DNA from: Patescibacteria group bacterium UBA2023
GTDB taxonomy: Bacteria > Patescibacteriota > Gracilibacteria > BD1-5 > UBA2023
Assembly: GCA_002335145.1 (NCBI GenBank)
Contig: DDBV01000028.1
Coordinates: 941-38,589 of the forward strand
DNA length: 37,649 nucleotides
Direction: 5' to 3'
Part shown: piece after piece, positions 16,854 through 25,120 of the stretch
Layout: every line of letters begins with the position of its first letter
Position numbering within the stretch: position 1 is the first letter of the stretch
Translations under genes and position numbers: made by a program
The notes under the pieces: model-generated
Told to the model about the DNA's origin: nothing
The model's input: the letters and a program-made list of their open reading frames with translations, nothing else
Database searches by the model: none

Positions 16854-17495
16854 TTATTTGTTTGCCCGAAGCCGCGCCAGAATATCGCGCACTTTCGCGA
16901 GGGCTCGGCGGGTCATGCTGACATCTCAGAGACTGTTGGGCATAGATGTCTTGCGTGCTTCTTCCCCGAGAGCATTCATGCACTCTTGCTCGATTTTCTC
17001 GTTTGGTTCTTCCGGTGGGTTTCTTGCGAATATCCCACCATCATGCGTATACGTCTTTTTCAGCATTCGATCGGTCTTCCCGATCATTTCCCTTGCTGCC
17101 TGCATATCGTACAGCAACCAGGCGAGTCGATCGCCCGCGATATCGAGACCGTTGATCAGTCATTGCACGACAACCACTCCCTCGGAGTTCGCTGGATCGA
17201 CCGGGTGTTGCTTGTTCCAAAAATAGATCCCCCCTCTGTTGTAGTCGAGAGTCATCGGCGTGCGCAGGAGGTAGTCGGCTGGGTCAAGGTTTCCTGTGAG
17301 TTTCTGTCCTTTCGCGAGGGATTCTACTACCCAGACAATCCGGATTTGGAGTGCCTCTACCATGGCGAGACGATTTTCCGAGGCCGCACAGGTGTACTCG
17401 GTCATTTGATCTGGAGAGATCATCGTCTCCGCTTTGAGGGGATTCGGACTTGCTATCGCGAGGGTCGCCCCGATCACTACTGCTGCCGTTCTCAT
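16854..17495 (-). CDS. Exported protein of unknown function
   Basis: The 213-residue product begins MRTAAVVIGATLAIASPNPL, a Sec signal peptide with probable cleavage after LKA (residue 22). The mature part is mostly helical, with segments such as GLDIAGDRLAWLLYDMQAAR and RALAKVRDILARLR; I do not recognise the family. Two in-frame TGA codons, at residue 112 (17162-17160) and residue 190 (16928-16926), are read as glycine (VVVQ-G-LING and NSL-G-DVSM). Without read-through this stretch would look like two fragments and an empty space. An alternative start at 17558 adds 21 residues. The stop is TAA. The recombinase gene follows 84 bases downstream on the same strand. Confidence 0.65.
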
Positions 17496-17573
17496 ACTCG
17501 AAATCGCGAAAAAATATCCGGAGTTCCAACTCCTGTCGTGGGAGGTACGCCTTCCCACCCATTACTATTTGTT

Positions 17574-17600
17574 AGAATACATATATATTTTATTTGTCAA
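17574..17600 (-). promoter_or_regulatory. Possible promoter of the exported protein gene
   Basis: On the minus strand a perfect TTGACA (17600-17595) stands 15 bases from TATTCT (17579-17574) in an AT-rich patch. The short spacer makes this uncertain. Confidence 0.3.
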
Positions 17601-17611
17601 ATATTTCGTGG

Positions 17612-17639
17612 TTGATTCTCCGGATAGTCGCCGTACAAT
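17612..17639 (+). promoter_or_regulatory. Predicted promoter of the small membrane protein gene
   Basis: TTGATT (17612-17617), a 16-base spacer and TACAAT (17634-17639), ending 25 bases before the ATG at 17664. Confidence 0.55.
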
Positions 17640-17663
17640 GCCGTTGGATTATTACCAGACTCT

Positions 17664-17933
17664 ATGAAATTTATCTACGGACTCATCTTCTTCTTCCTCG
17701 GTGCGGCAATCATCAAGTACCGAAAAAACGTCTACGAATGGACCGGACGCTTTGTCTGGGCCGAACGGTATCTCGGAAGCGGAGGAACCGTATTGGTAAT
17801 CATTCTTGCCGGATGTCTGCTCATATTTCTCTCGGTGGCGTATCCCATGGGCGCGGTCAACCCCCAAAGTCGTGCCGTCATACTGGAACAACAAGGGCAA
17901 CCGCTCGGACAGACGGCGAATACAAGCGAATAA
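17664..17933 (+). CDS. Small two-helix membrane protein, unknown function
   Basis: The 89-residue product has two hydrophobic segments, FIYGLIFFFLGAAII (about 3-17) and GTVLVIILAGCLLIFLSVAY (about 41-60), separated by a basic loop (KYRKNVYEWTGRFVWAERYL), and a polar C-terminal tail. This arrangement is common in small uncharacterised CPR membrane proteins. No functional motif is visible. It has its own promoter, and the TPR gene downstream has another. Confidence 0.65.
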   Translation: MKFIYGLIFFFLGAAIIKYRKNVYEWTGRFVWAERYLGSGGTVLVIILAGCLLIFLSVAYPMGAVNPQSRAVILEQQGQPLGQTANTSE

Positions 17934-17960
17934 CGCGCGCTACTGCCATCGAAAAATCGC

Positions 17961-17988
17961 TTGTAAATTCATGTGAACGCGCTACAAT
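17961..17988 (+). promoter_or_regulatory. Predicted promoter of the TPR/FtsA-like/tsaD operon
   Basis: TTGTAA (17961-17966), a 16-base spacer and TACAAT (17983-17988), ending 27 bases before the ATG at 18015. Confidence 0.55.
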
Positions 17989-18014
17989 GACCCTCTCGTA
18001 TTAAGCTACGCGAC

Positions 18015-18563
18015 ATGACCGGGGTAAACAATCAGAATATCACCGAAATCGAAGACCTGAAGTCTCAAGGAAAGTATCGGGAGGCTCGGGAGTTGGTACA
18101 GAAGCTCCTGTTCCACAGTAGTGATGATTATCGTCTCTACGAGGAGCTTGCTGATATCGCTCTATCGGAGGGGAATATCTCCGATGCCGAATCCATGATG
18201 GCCTTCGCTCAGAAGCTCAATCCAGAGTCTTCCACCGGTCTCTATCTGCGCGGATACATTGCCGTGTCCAAGGGACAATTTCAGGATGGGGTCGGGCTTC
18301 TCGAAGAGGCGAATAAGCTCTTCCAGAATAATGCCGAGATCCTGCGAAATCTCGGATGGGGCTATCTCATGCTCGGAAATACGGGCAAGGGGATACTCAT
18401 CCTCCGCCGCGCTCTCAATCTCGCACCGGACGACGCGCTCATTATGGAAGATCTCGGCGTAGCCCTGCTCTCCAATGGCGATGTCGCGACCGGAGAAGAT
18501 CTGCTGCGCCGCGCTGGACGGGAAGACCGTATCCGGGAGCTCAAATCGATCATGCGAATATAG
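18015..18563 (+). CDS. Tetratricopeptide repeat protein
   Basis: The 182-residue product consists almost entirely of TPR-like helix pairs: EIEDLKSQGKYREARELVQK, YEELADIALSEGNISDAESM, LYLRGYIAVSKGQFQDGVGL, LRNLGWGYLMLGNTGKGILI and EDLGVALLSNGDVATGEDLL, about five repeats of 34 residues. There is no signal peptide, so it is probably a cytoplasmic scaffold. In pilus systems TPR proteins often serve assembly (PilF-like), and the next gene is FtsA/PilM-like, but the link is only by position. It ends in TAG, 19 bases before the next ATG. Confidence 0.75.
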   Translation: MTGVNNQNITEIEDLKSQGKYREARELVQKLLFHSSDDYRLYEELADIALSEGNISDAESMMAFAQKLNPESSTGLYLRGYIAVSKGQFQDGVGLLEEANKLFQNNAEILRNLGWGYLMLGNTGKGILILRRALNLAPDDALIMEDLGVALLSNGDVATGEDLLRRAGREDRIRELKSIMRI

Positions 18564-18582
18564 TTCGTTCCTTCTTTTCTTC

Positions 18583-19779
18583 ATGCCCTTCAGGCTCTCC
18601 CAGCTCAAGGAGTACGACTCCTTCGTCGTGCTCGATATCGGGGCATACAAAGTCCGTGTTCTCATCGCCGAACGTTGTGATGGGGAGCTCCATGTACTTG
18701 CCCGTCACTCTGTCCGACAATCCCGCAAGGATATCGATGGAGGATCCATCGCCGACCTCTATGGCGTGGCCAAGACCGTAGACCGCGCGATGGAGCGTGC
18801 GTGCGATGACGCGGGTGTCACTCCCGATCATATCGTCTGCTCTATCGGAAGCGAATCCATTCTCTCCGACACACTCTCCACAAACTACGTTCGCGACGTG
18901 CCTGATGAGAAAATCACGTTTGATGAGATCGATTCCGTTGTTTCCCGTTTCGAGAAGAAGTCACTTGAACGCATCCGAGCCAAGATTCCGGCCCGCCTCG
19001 GAATCGCTGCGTCCGAGATGAAGCTCGTTGCCACGACTCTTACGAGTATCATGATAGACGGACGATCCGTGAGTAACCCCGTTGGGATGACCGGATCGAA
19101 CGTGAAGCTCGGATTCCTCAACGCCTTCGTTCCACTCTCTGAATACTCAAGCTACCGGTCTATCGCCAAGCATCTCGGGAAGGAGCTCGTCTCTCTCGTT
19201 CCGGTGGGGATCGCGCTTCCGAAGATCCTGGAGTCCGATGATATCGCCTATGATCCAAACTGTTTTGTGGATCTCGGCGCGTACCGCACGACCGTGACGG
19301 TGACGCGGGAGAATCGCATTGTTGGGACCGAGACCCTCCCGTTCGGATTCAGTCTCCTCTCCGACTTGCTCGCGATCGCCACAAGTCTCGGCCACATTGA
19401 GCGTGACCATATGATTGCCCATCCGGAGACAATCCGCGAAGAATCCCATAAACGCTTGTTTTCGGATTTCTACGAAATTCTTTGCGAGGGAATTATTCTC
19501 GCCGTCCATGAGATTGTGCAGAAGCCGTACCTACGAAATATCTTTCTCTCGGGCCTTCCGGCTGAGAATCCCGATGTCGTTCGCCGACTTGCTGAGTCAT
19601 TGCCCCGCGCCTTTATGACTACCTCAGACTGCGTTCGCGTTTGTCCGGTGTCCCGGGCCGAGTACCGATCCGAAAACCATGTAATCGAGAGCCTCGCGCT
19701 CATGGGCTTCGAAATCTCTTCCTACCGGCACGACCCGATCGCCGGAATCCTGCGATCCATCATCTACCGATATGAATAA
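18583..19779 (+). CDS. FtsA/PilM-like actin-fold ATPase
   Basis: The 398-residue product has the actin-like ATPase fold shared by FtsA and PilM. Phosphate-1 is FVVLDIGAYKVRVLIAE (about 14-30), an SHS2-type insertion follows (VPDEKITFDEID..., FLNAFVPLSEY), then phosphate-2 (CFVDLGAYRTTVTVTRENR, about 227-245) and an adenosine-type motif IFLSGLPAENP near residue 322. The FtsA C-terminal membrane helix is not obvious. FtsA tethers FtsZ; PilM binds PilN at the pilus base. The following membrane protein overlaps this gene by 8 bases (ATGAATAA), suggesting the two products act together. Which role applies cannot be decided from sequence alone. I chose the ATG at 18583, because the open frame further upstream overlaps the TPR gene. 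Confidence 0.7.
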   Translation: MPFRLSQLKEYDSFVVLDIGAYKVRVLIAERCDGELHVLARHSVRQSRKDIDGGSIADLYGVAKTVDRAMERACDDAGVTPDHIVCSIGSESILSDTLSTNYVRDVPDEKITFDEIDSVVSRFEKKSLERIRAKIPARLGIAASEMKLVATTLTSIMIDGRSVSNPVGMTGSNVKLGFLNAFVPLSEYSSYRSIAKHLGKELVSLVPVGIALPKILESDDIAYDPNCFVDLGAYRTTVTVTRENRIVGTETLPFGFSLLSDLLAIATSLGHIERDHMIAHPETIREESHKRLFSDFYEILCEGIILAVHEIVQKPYLRNIFLSGLPAENPDVVRRLAESLPRAFMTTSDCVRVCPVSRAEYRSENHVIESLALMGFEISSYRHDPIAGILRSIIYRYE

Positions 19780-21424
19780 GTCCCATACCGAAATACCACT
19801 CTCGGCATCAGACACTGTCGTTGATATTGTCCGACGAGTTCGCGCTACCGGGTCGGGTGTCCGCGAGATCCGGCTCGTACTGGGGGATAATCGGGTCTTG
19901 CGGAACTATTTCAATATCCGATTGCTCCAGGTCCTTTGTCCGGATAAGTTCTTTTTTTTCATCATCTCTGATATTAGCGAGCCGAAAACCGGAGAGCCGC
20001 TCGGTATCCGCTACTATCTGCGTTCCGATGCCATCGACTTCGAGCGCGAGTTCTCCCAGGCGCACATTCTTCGGCACAACTTCTCGTTTCTTGAGTACTT
20101 CCTCTACGAGACACGCAAGCTTTTTTCTCGAATCCTTTTCCACTACCGCCGCAAGACTCCGAGATTCCGTCGATCCTGGTGGTTTTCCGACTCGAGCGTT
20201 GTTTTGCTGTTCGCAGGGCTTGCTGTTTCCATTGGCCTCCTTTCGTTCATCTTCTACTTCGCTGTCTCGAAGACCTACGTCTATATCTCTCCGGAGCTCT
20301 CCGTTCGTACGACCTCGAGAAATCTGTACTATTCCGAGCGGGCAACGTCTACCGGGTCATCTATTTTTTCCCGTCCAGAGGAGATAGCCGTCCGGACCGT
20401 CCGAGCAACCTATGCCCACGAATACGTATTCAATACCACAACCTACGACCAGGCGAGTTCCAAAAACGCTTCCGGGAGAATCGCGATAAAGAACGAACTT
20501 ACCACAAAACAGACATTCCGGCCACAGACTCGATTCATGACCGAGGACGGATTGGTATTCCGGACGGAGTCATGGGTCGAGGTTCCGCCCGCCCGCGTCA
20601 GCGGAAACGAGGTGGTCCCCGGTACGGCTGAAATACGGGTCTCGGCAGATATGTATGATCGCGAGGGAAATGTTATTGGTGCGCGTGGAAATATTGCCTC
20701 CGGCATTTTGCTGACCATACCAGGTCTCACATTCAACCGTGACAAGATCTATGGTGAGAGTCTCAATGAATTCGAGGGAGGAGCAGATCCGACCGTCCAT
20801 ATCCTCACATCCGAGGAGCTTGAGCGGTTCCGCGCCATGGCTGCCGACAAGCTCCGCCTTGGAGCCTACGAGGCACTTCGAGTCGATCTTGCTCGATCCA
20901 ATAAGGAGCGGGCCGAAGACTACGCGATTCTTCCTACGGCCGATGTGATCACGTACTTCGATGAATCGACATCTCTTCTCGGAGGAGTGAAGGTCGGGAA
21001 CAAAGTGGAGGAAGTCCGACTCAGTGGTACAGCCTCGGTCCGGGCATATGCCTACGATGCCGCATCCGCACGAGCCCACCTTCAGACTATTCTCCAAGAG
21101 ATGCTCCTCTTTGGGACGGAGAAACTCATCGCTTTCAATGATGATTCTATTCGAATATCGAATGTGATTTCTCGAACCGATGAACCCTTCTCCATGAAGG
21201 GAACCACCGAACTCGATGCAACGATCTCCTATGACTTCGAGGATGATTCGAATACACTTACGAAGAAGCTCAAGGATCTTATTGTGAATACGAGTTTCGA
21301 GGATGCAAGATCGATCATGCTCAACAATACGAACATTGCCAATGTCCGAATTGTCTCGTCTCCTTTTTGGCTCTCGCGGGTTGTAGGAAATCCTGACAAT
21401 ATCGAATTCGTCATCAATCGGTAG
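19772..21424 (+). CDS. Large bitopic membrane protein resembling CPR baseplate-J-like proteins
   Basis: The 550-residue product has a cytoplasmic N-terminal domain (about 1-135, with VDIVRRVRATGSGVREIRLV), one membrane helix (about 141-165) and a long extracytoplasmic part. The segment ASGRIAIKNELTTKQTFRPQ followed by TRFMTEDGLVFRTES and ASGILLTIPGL resembles proteins that CPR annotations call baseplate J/gp47-like. A two-fold repeat near the end (VRLSGTASVRAYAYD, MKGTTELDATISYDF) supports a multi-domain surface structure. I know of no proven function for that family. Its start overlaps the FtsA/PilM-like gene by 8 bases, and tsaD begins 2 bases after its TAG stop. Confidence 0.65.
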   Translation: MNKSHTEIPLSASDTVVDIVRRVRATGSGVREIRLVLGDNRVLRNYFNIRLLQVLCPDKFFFFIISDISEPKTGEPLGIRYYLRSDAIDFEREFSQAHILRHNFSFLEYFLYETRKLFSRILFHYRRKTPRFRRSWWFSDSSVVLLFAGLAVSIGLLSFIFYFAVSKTYVYISPELSVRTTSRNLYYSERATSTGSSIFSRPEEIAVRTVRATYAHEYVFNTTTYDQASSKNASGRIAIKNELTTKQTFRPQTRFMTEDGLVFRTESWVEVPPARVSGNEVVPGTAEIRVSADMYDREGNVIGARGNIASGILLTIPGLTFNRDKIYGESLNEFEGGADPTVHILTSEELERFRAMAADKLRLGAYEALRVDLARSNKERAEDYAILPTADVITYFDESTSLLGGVKVGNKVEEVRLSGTASVRAYAYDAASARAHLQTILQEMLLFGTEKLIAFNDDSIRISNVISRTDEPFSMKGTTELDATISYDFEDDSNTLTKKLKDLIVNTSFEDARSIMLNNTNIANVRIVSSPFWLSRVVGNPDNIEFVINR

Positions 21425-21426
21425 TC

Positions 21427-22455
21427 ATGAAAATTCTTGCCTTCGAGACCTCCTGCGATGATACCTCTGTCGCATGTTTTGACGGTGAGAGTCTTCTCTC
21501 CCTGCGGACCGCCTCGCAGACAGCCGAACATGCCGAGACGGTTGGAGTGGTGCCCGAGGTTGCTGCACGCCTCCACGAAGCCAATGTCTTCGATACGCTC
21601 GACGAGACGATTCGTGAAGCGGGATTGACGCTTCGGGATTTTGATGCGATTGCTGTGACAGCCGAGCCAGGACTCATGCCATCGCTCCTCGTATGACTTG
21701 CGGTCGCAAAGACGCTCGCGCACGAGCTCGGCATTCCGATGCTCCGGATCAACCATATCCATGCGCATATTCTCGCCAACTACCTCGGTCGGGGATTTGA
21801 CGAGATTCGATATCCTCTCATCTGCCTCACGGTCTCGGGCGGACATAACGAACTCTATCGGCTCGATTCGCCATTCGAAAAAACGCTTCTCGGTCGCACT
21901 CGGGATGATGCGTCCGGCGAAGCGTTCGACAAGGTCGCGAAGATGCTCGGACTCGGCTATCCGGGTGGTCCAGTAATTTCTCGCCTCGCCGCTGAGTATA
22001 CGGGAGAATTTCGCGGGATATTCCCCGAGTCCCTCCGGGGGGAGGAGACGTTCGATTTTTCGTTTTCCGGACTCAAGAGCGCGGCACGCCGTGAAATAGA
22101 AGAGCGCGAGGCTGCGGATAGGCTCTCGGACGATGATGTGCGCGAGATCTGCTATGAGTTTGAGTCTCGTATTGTGGAAGAGCTCGTGTCGCGTACCATC
22201 CGAGCAGTCCGGATGCATGGGGTCGGGACGATCCTGCTCGCGGGATGAGTGAGCGCGAGCAATATGCTCGTTTCCCGTATGACGCAGGAGGCTGAGAAAA
22301 TCGGCGTTGTCTCGCTCGCTCCGACGAAGAAGATGTATTCTACCGATAATGCCGCGATGATCGGCATTGCAGCAGCTCTGGCATATCGTGAGTATCCCGA
22401 TGGTCCGCCAGCGGATTGGATCATTGGTTCCGGGTCGGATTTAGGCGGTCGTTAA
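21427..22455 (+). CDS. tsaD: tRNA t6A threonylcarbamoyltransferase catalytic subunit
   Basis: TsaD transfers the threonylcarbamoyl group to A37 of ANN-decoding tRNAs, with TsaB and TsaE. The 342-residue product has ETSCDDTSVA at the N-terminus, the metal-binding NHIHAHILANYL, LTVSGGHNELY, the FDKVAKMLGLGYPGGP motif and FSFSGLKSA. Two codons are TGA: residue 90 (21694-21696) in LLV-G-LAVAKTLA (family LLVGVAxAKALA) and residue 274 (22246-22248), the second glycine of LLAGGVSASNML (family AGGVAAN). Both are invariant glycines. It is the last gene of the operon beginning at 18015. Confidence 0.94.
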
Positions 22456-22460
22456 TGCGG

Positions 22461-22492
22461 AAGATATACACTTTCTCGGAAGTGTATATCTT
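22461..22492. promoter_or_regulatory. Perfect 13-bp inverted repeat over the probable htrA promoter
   Basis: AAGATATACACTT-TCTCGG-AAGTGTATATCTT is a perfect 13-bp palindrome with a 6-base centre, between the tsaD stop and the HtrA ATG. TACACT at 22467-22472 stands 32 bases before that ATG, the same box and nearly the same distance as in the hisS promoter, so the left arm probably contains the -10 element. No T-run follows, which speaks against a simple terminator. An operator for a dimeric repressor, or an mRNA 5' hairpin, are the two readings; I favour the operator. No convincing -35 box is visible. Confidence 0.55.
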
Positions 22493-22503
22493 GACCCTCT
22501 GTC

Positions 22504-23727
22504 ATGCCGCGTTCGCAGTTTCTCGTCTTGCTTGCCGCCATTGCGGTGGTATCGCTTTTTTCTAGCGCACTCACGCTCTCCTTTGTTCGCGGGGAGAGTT
22601 TTCCCTTGTCTGTGGCTTCGAACCAGCCGACTCTCGGGACTCAGTCGACTCCTTCTTCCGATTCACGAGGAGCTGTCGATTTGCTCTCGCTGCAGTCGAG
22701 TGTCCAGGGTATCGCTCGCGATGTGAGCCCCTCGGTGGTGAGTATCGTGATGAGTCGCGATGTGCGGGTCTATCGGGGTGACCGCTACGGACTCTCCCGT
22801 CGGTATCAATGAACGGTCGAGCAAAAACTCGGCGGAGGGACGGGGATTTTTATAGACAAAAATGGACTCATCCTTACAAACAAGCACGTTGTGACGGATG
22901 GGAACGTACGGTATACCGTGGTTCTCGATAATGGGAGTGAGTACGAGGGGCGGGTTGTCGCATTTGACCCGACCACGGATCTCGCAGTCGTGCAGGCCTA
23001 CCAATCGGGAGAGACGAAACTCTCCGGCACCACCCCCGTCCGATTCGCCGAGAATCCGGATGGACTGACGATCGGATCATTCGTTGTGGCCGTGGGCAAC
23101 GCGCTCGCCGAGTTCCAGAATACCGTGACGTTCGGCGTAGTCTCCGGGCTCGATCGCACCATTGATGCTGCGGATGCCGGATCGTATGATGGCTCTTCGG
23201 TCGAGACGCTCGCTGGACTTATTCAGACCGATGCTGCGATCAATCCCGGAAATAGCGGATGACCCTTGCTCAATATCGATGGGCGGGTTGTCGGCATCAA
23301 TACGGCTGTGGCAGACGGGGCAACCGGTCTCGGATTCGCTATTCCGGTATCCGCACCGGAAGTGCAGCATATTATCGATTCCATAACAAAATATGGTGAG
23401 ATCAAGCGTTCATTTGTCGGAATCTACTACGTTTTTCTCGAGAGCGATGACGCCGAAATGGCCGGATCCCCCGAAACATATGGATATCTGGTGGAGGCTC
23501 CGGATGGCTCTCTTCCGGCCGTTTTGCCAGATGCTCCTGCTGCCAGGGCGGGAATCGAATCTGGCGATATTCTTCTTTCGGTAGATTGATCACCTCTCGA
23601 TGATCCCTTCGCCCTCAAGAATTTTCTCAAGAATTCCCTCCCGTGAAAGGAGGTGACATTCCGTCTTTACCGACCCTCTACACGAGAGACACTCGACATC
23701 GTTGTCACGCTCGCTGAGACACCGTAA
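22504..23727 (+). CDS. htrA: HtrA/DegP-type serine protease with PDZ domain
   Basis: The 407-residue product has an N-terminal membrane anchor or signal (residues 8-28), a linker, a trypsin-like domain and one C-terminal PDZ domain (about 300-400). The catalytic triad is His128 (TNKHVV), Asp159 (TTDLAVV) and Ser251 (GNSGGP). Four codons are TGA: residue 103 (22810), residue 253 (23260), residue 362 (23587, SVD-G-SPLDDP in the PDZ domain) and residue 381 (23644, SLP-G-KEV). Residue 253 is the second glycine of the invariant GNSGG, next to the oxyanion hole. HtrA proteins degrade misfolded proteins outside the cytoplasm. A palindrome overlies the likely promoter. Read with the standard code the gene breaks into five pieces. 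Confidence 0.93.
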
Positions 23728-23736
23728 CAACACGCC

Positions 23737-23764
23737 TTGCTTTCATCTTCGAATACGGTACACT
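23737..23764 (+). promoter_or_regulatory. Predicted promoter of the HisRS-like gene
   Basis: TTGCTT (23737-23742), a 16-base spacer and TACACT (23759-23764), ending 31 bases before the ATG at 23795. Confidence 0.55.
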
Positions 23765-23794
23765 ACGCCCCCTTTCATCTCTTCAACGGCAATC

Positions 23795-25120
23795 ATGACG
23801 GTAAAACCCGAACACCTCGGACGGTTCGATATATTCGGGGAGCAGCAGCGATTCTTTACGTTCTTCAAGAAGATCTTTCGTCACGAGTTTCGAAAAAACG
23901 GATTTACCCGTCTCACGACCTCGGTCTTCGATACGGAAGAGGAGTCTCGCATGGCATATCCGGATGGGCTCGTCATGGGTGGGTGTCCGGCCGATCGTCC
24001 GGAATACGGGTACGTCCTAAAATCCCACGGGTACCTCACAATGCTGCGTGCCTACTGTGCTCACATGCGCGCAGAGCCGCAGCCGGTCTACCATTACACA
24101 CTCGAGCCACAATTCCGCTACCTTGCGAATGGACGCGGTATCGATCAATACTGGGCACTCAACGCCTACGCTATTGGTGAGGCTGATCCGATTCTCGATG
24201 CCACGCTCCTCTCAGTCTACTCGGTTATTCTCGATGATGTCGGGCTTGCGGGACGATACCGCATCTCGCTCAACTCCCGGTGAAACACCAAGGAACAAGA
24301 ACGGTATATTCAGGAGCTTGTCGCGTTTTTCGACAACAAGCGACACCTCATGACCGATTCCGAACGGGTGCGATTCCAGGAGAATCCGCTCGATATATTC
24401 TCGTTTGAGAGTCCCGATATCCGCGAGCTCTTGATGGTTGCTCCAAAGATCGCCGATTTTCTCAAGAAGGATTCCAAGGAATATCTCGCGAATATGCGAG
24501 AATACCTCGGCATCCTCGGAGTCGAGACGGTCGCGGATGATGCATACTATGCGGATATGCCGTTTTTCACAGGTCCTGTCTGGAAGATCGAGCTACGGAC
24601 TGATGAGGAGGATGGATCGACTTCGTGGAGAATGGTCGGATCAGGCGGTCGCTTCGATGATCTCGCCCGACGAGTCGGCCAGAGCAAGGCTGTGCCGGCG
24701 GTGTGAGGGGAGCTCGACTCCGACGCGGTCTTGCACGAACTTATGAAAATCGGAACTCGACTCCGCAACAAGGACAAAATCCAGCTCTACCTCATCCAGC
24801 TTGGAGACGAAGCGAAGAAGCTTGCGGTCGGTCTCAATCGCGAGGCACAGAAGCGGGGAGTGAATTCGCTTCTCTCGCTCGGAGTTCCATCGCTCAAAAT
24901 GCAAATGAAGAAGGCGACCGATCTCAATACGCGATTCGTTGCCGTGATTGGCATCATGGAAGCCAAGAACAAAGTTTGCCAGCTCAAAGATCTTGTTCAC
25001 GGCACGCAGGAAGAAGTCCCCCTTGCTGAGCTTATCGACACGATCGTTGAGCGTCTCGGGACAGAGAATCTCGATTTTTTCCACCCGATCAAAGATCTTA
25101 TTATCGAGAACCAGCTTTAG
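23795..25120 (+). CDS. hisS: Histidyl-tRNA synthetase-like protein with degenerate active site
   Basis: The 441-residue product has the HisRS layout: a class II catalytic domain, then a C-terminal anticodon-binding domain (about 318-420; LGDEAKKLAVGLNREAQKRG, KNKVCQLKDLVHGTQEEVPL). GSGGRFDDLARRVG and PAVGGEL match the HisRS GGRYDxL and PAxGF regions. Key catalytic motifs have changed, however. The LRPEGT loop reads LKSHGYL, motif 2 reads FRYL where class II enzymes have FRxE, and the HisRS RGLDYY motif appears as ADMPFF, losing its catalytic arginine. It may be a very divergent HisRS or a paralogue without aminoacylation activity. Codons 163 (24281-24283) and 304 (24704-24706) are TGA; the latter gives PAVGGEL. 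Its TAG stop overlaps the next gene's stop. Confidence 0.72.

Noticed and set aside
15726..17495. A mobile element around the tyrosine recombinase
   Set aside because: No repeats, attachment-site duplication, phage or plasmid genes are visible; a chromosomal Xer enzyme is the simpler reading.
23646..23656. A perfect Shine-Dalgarno-like AAAGGAGGTGA
   Set aside because: It lies inside htrA and no start codon follows at a usable distance; it is a coincidence of the codons for Lys-Glu-Val.
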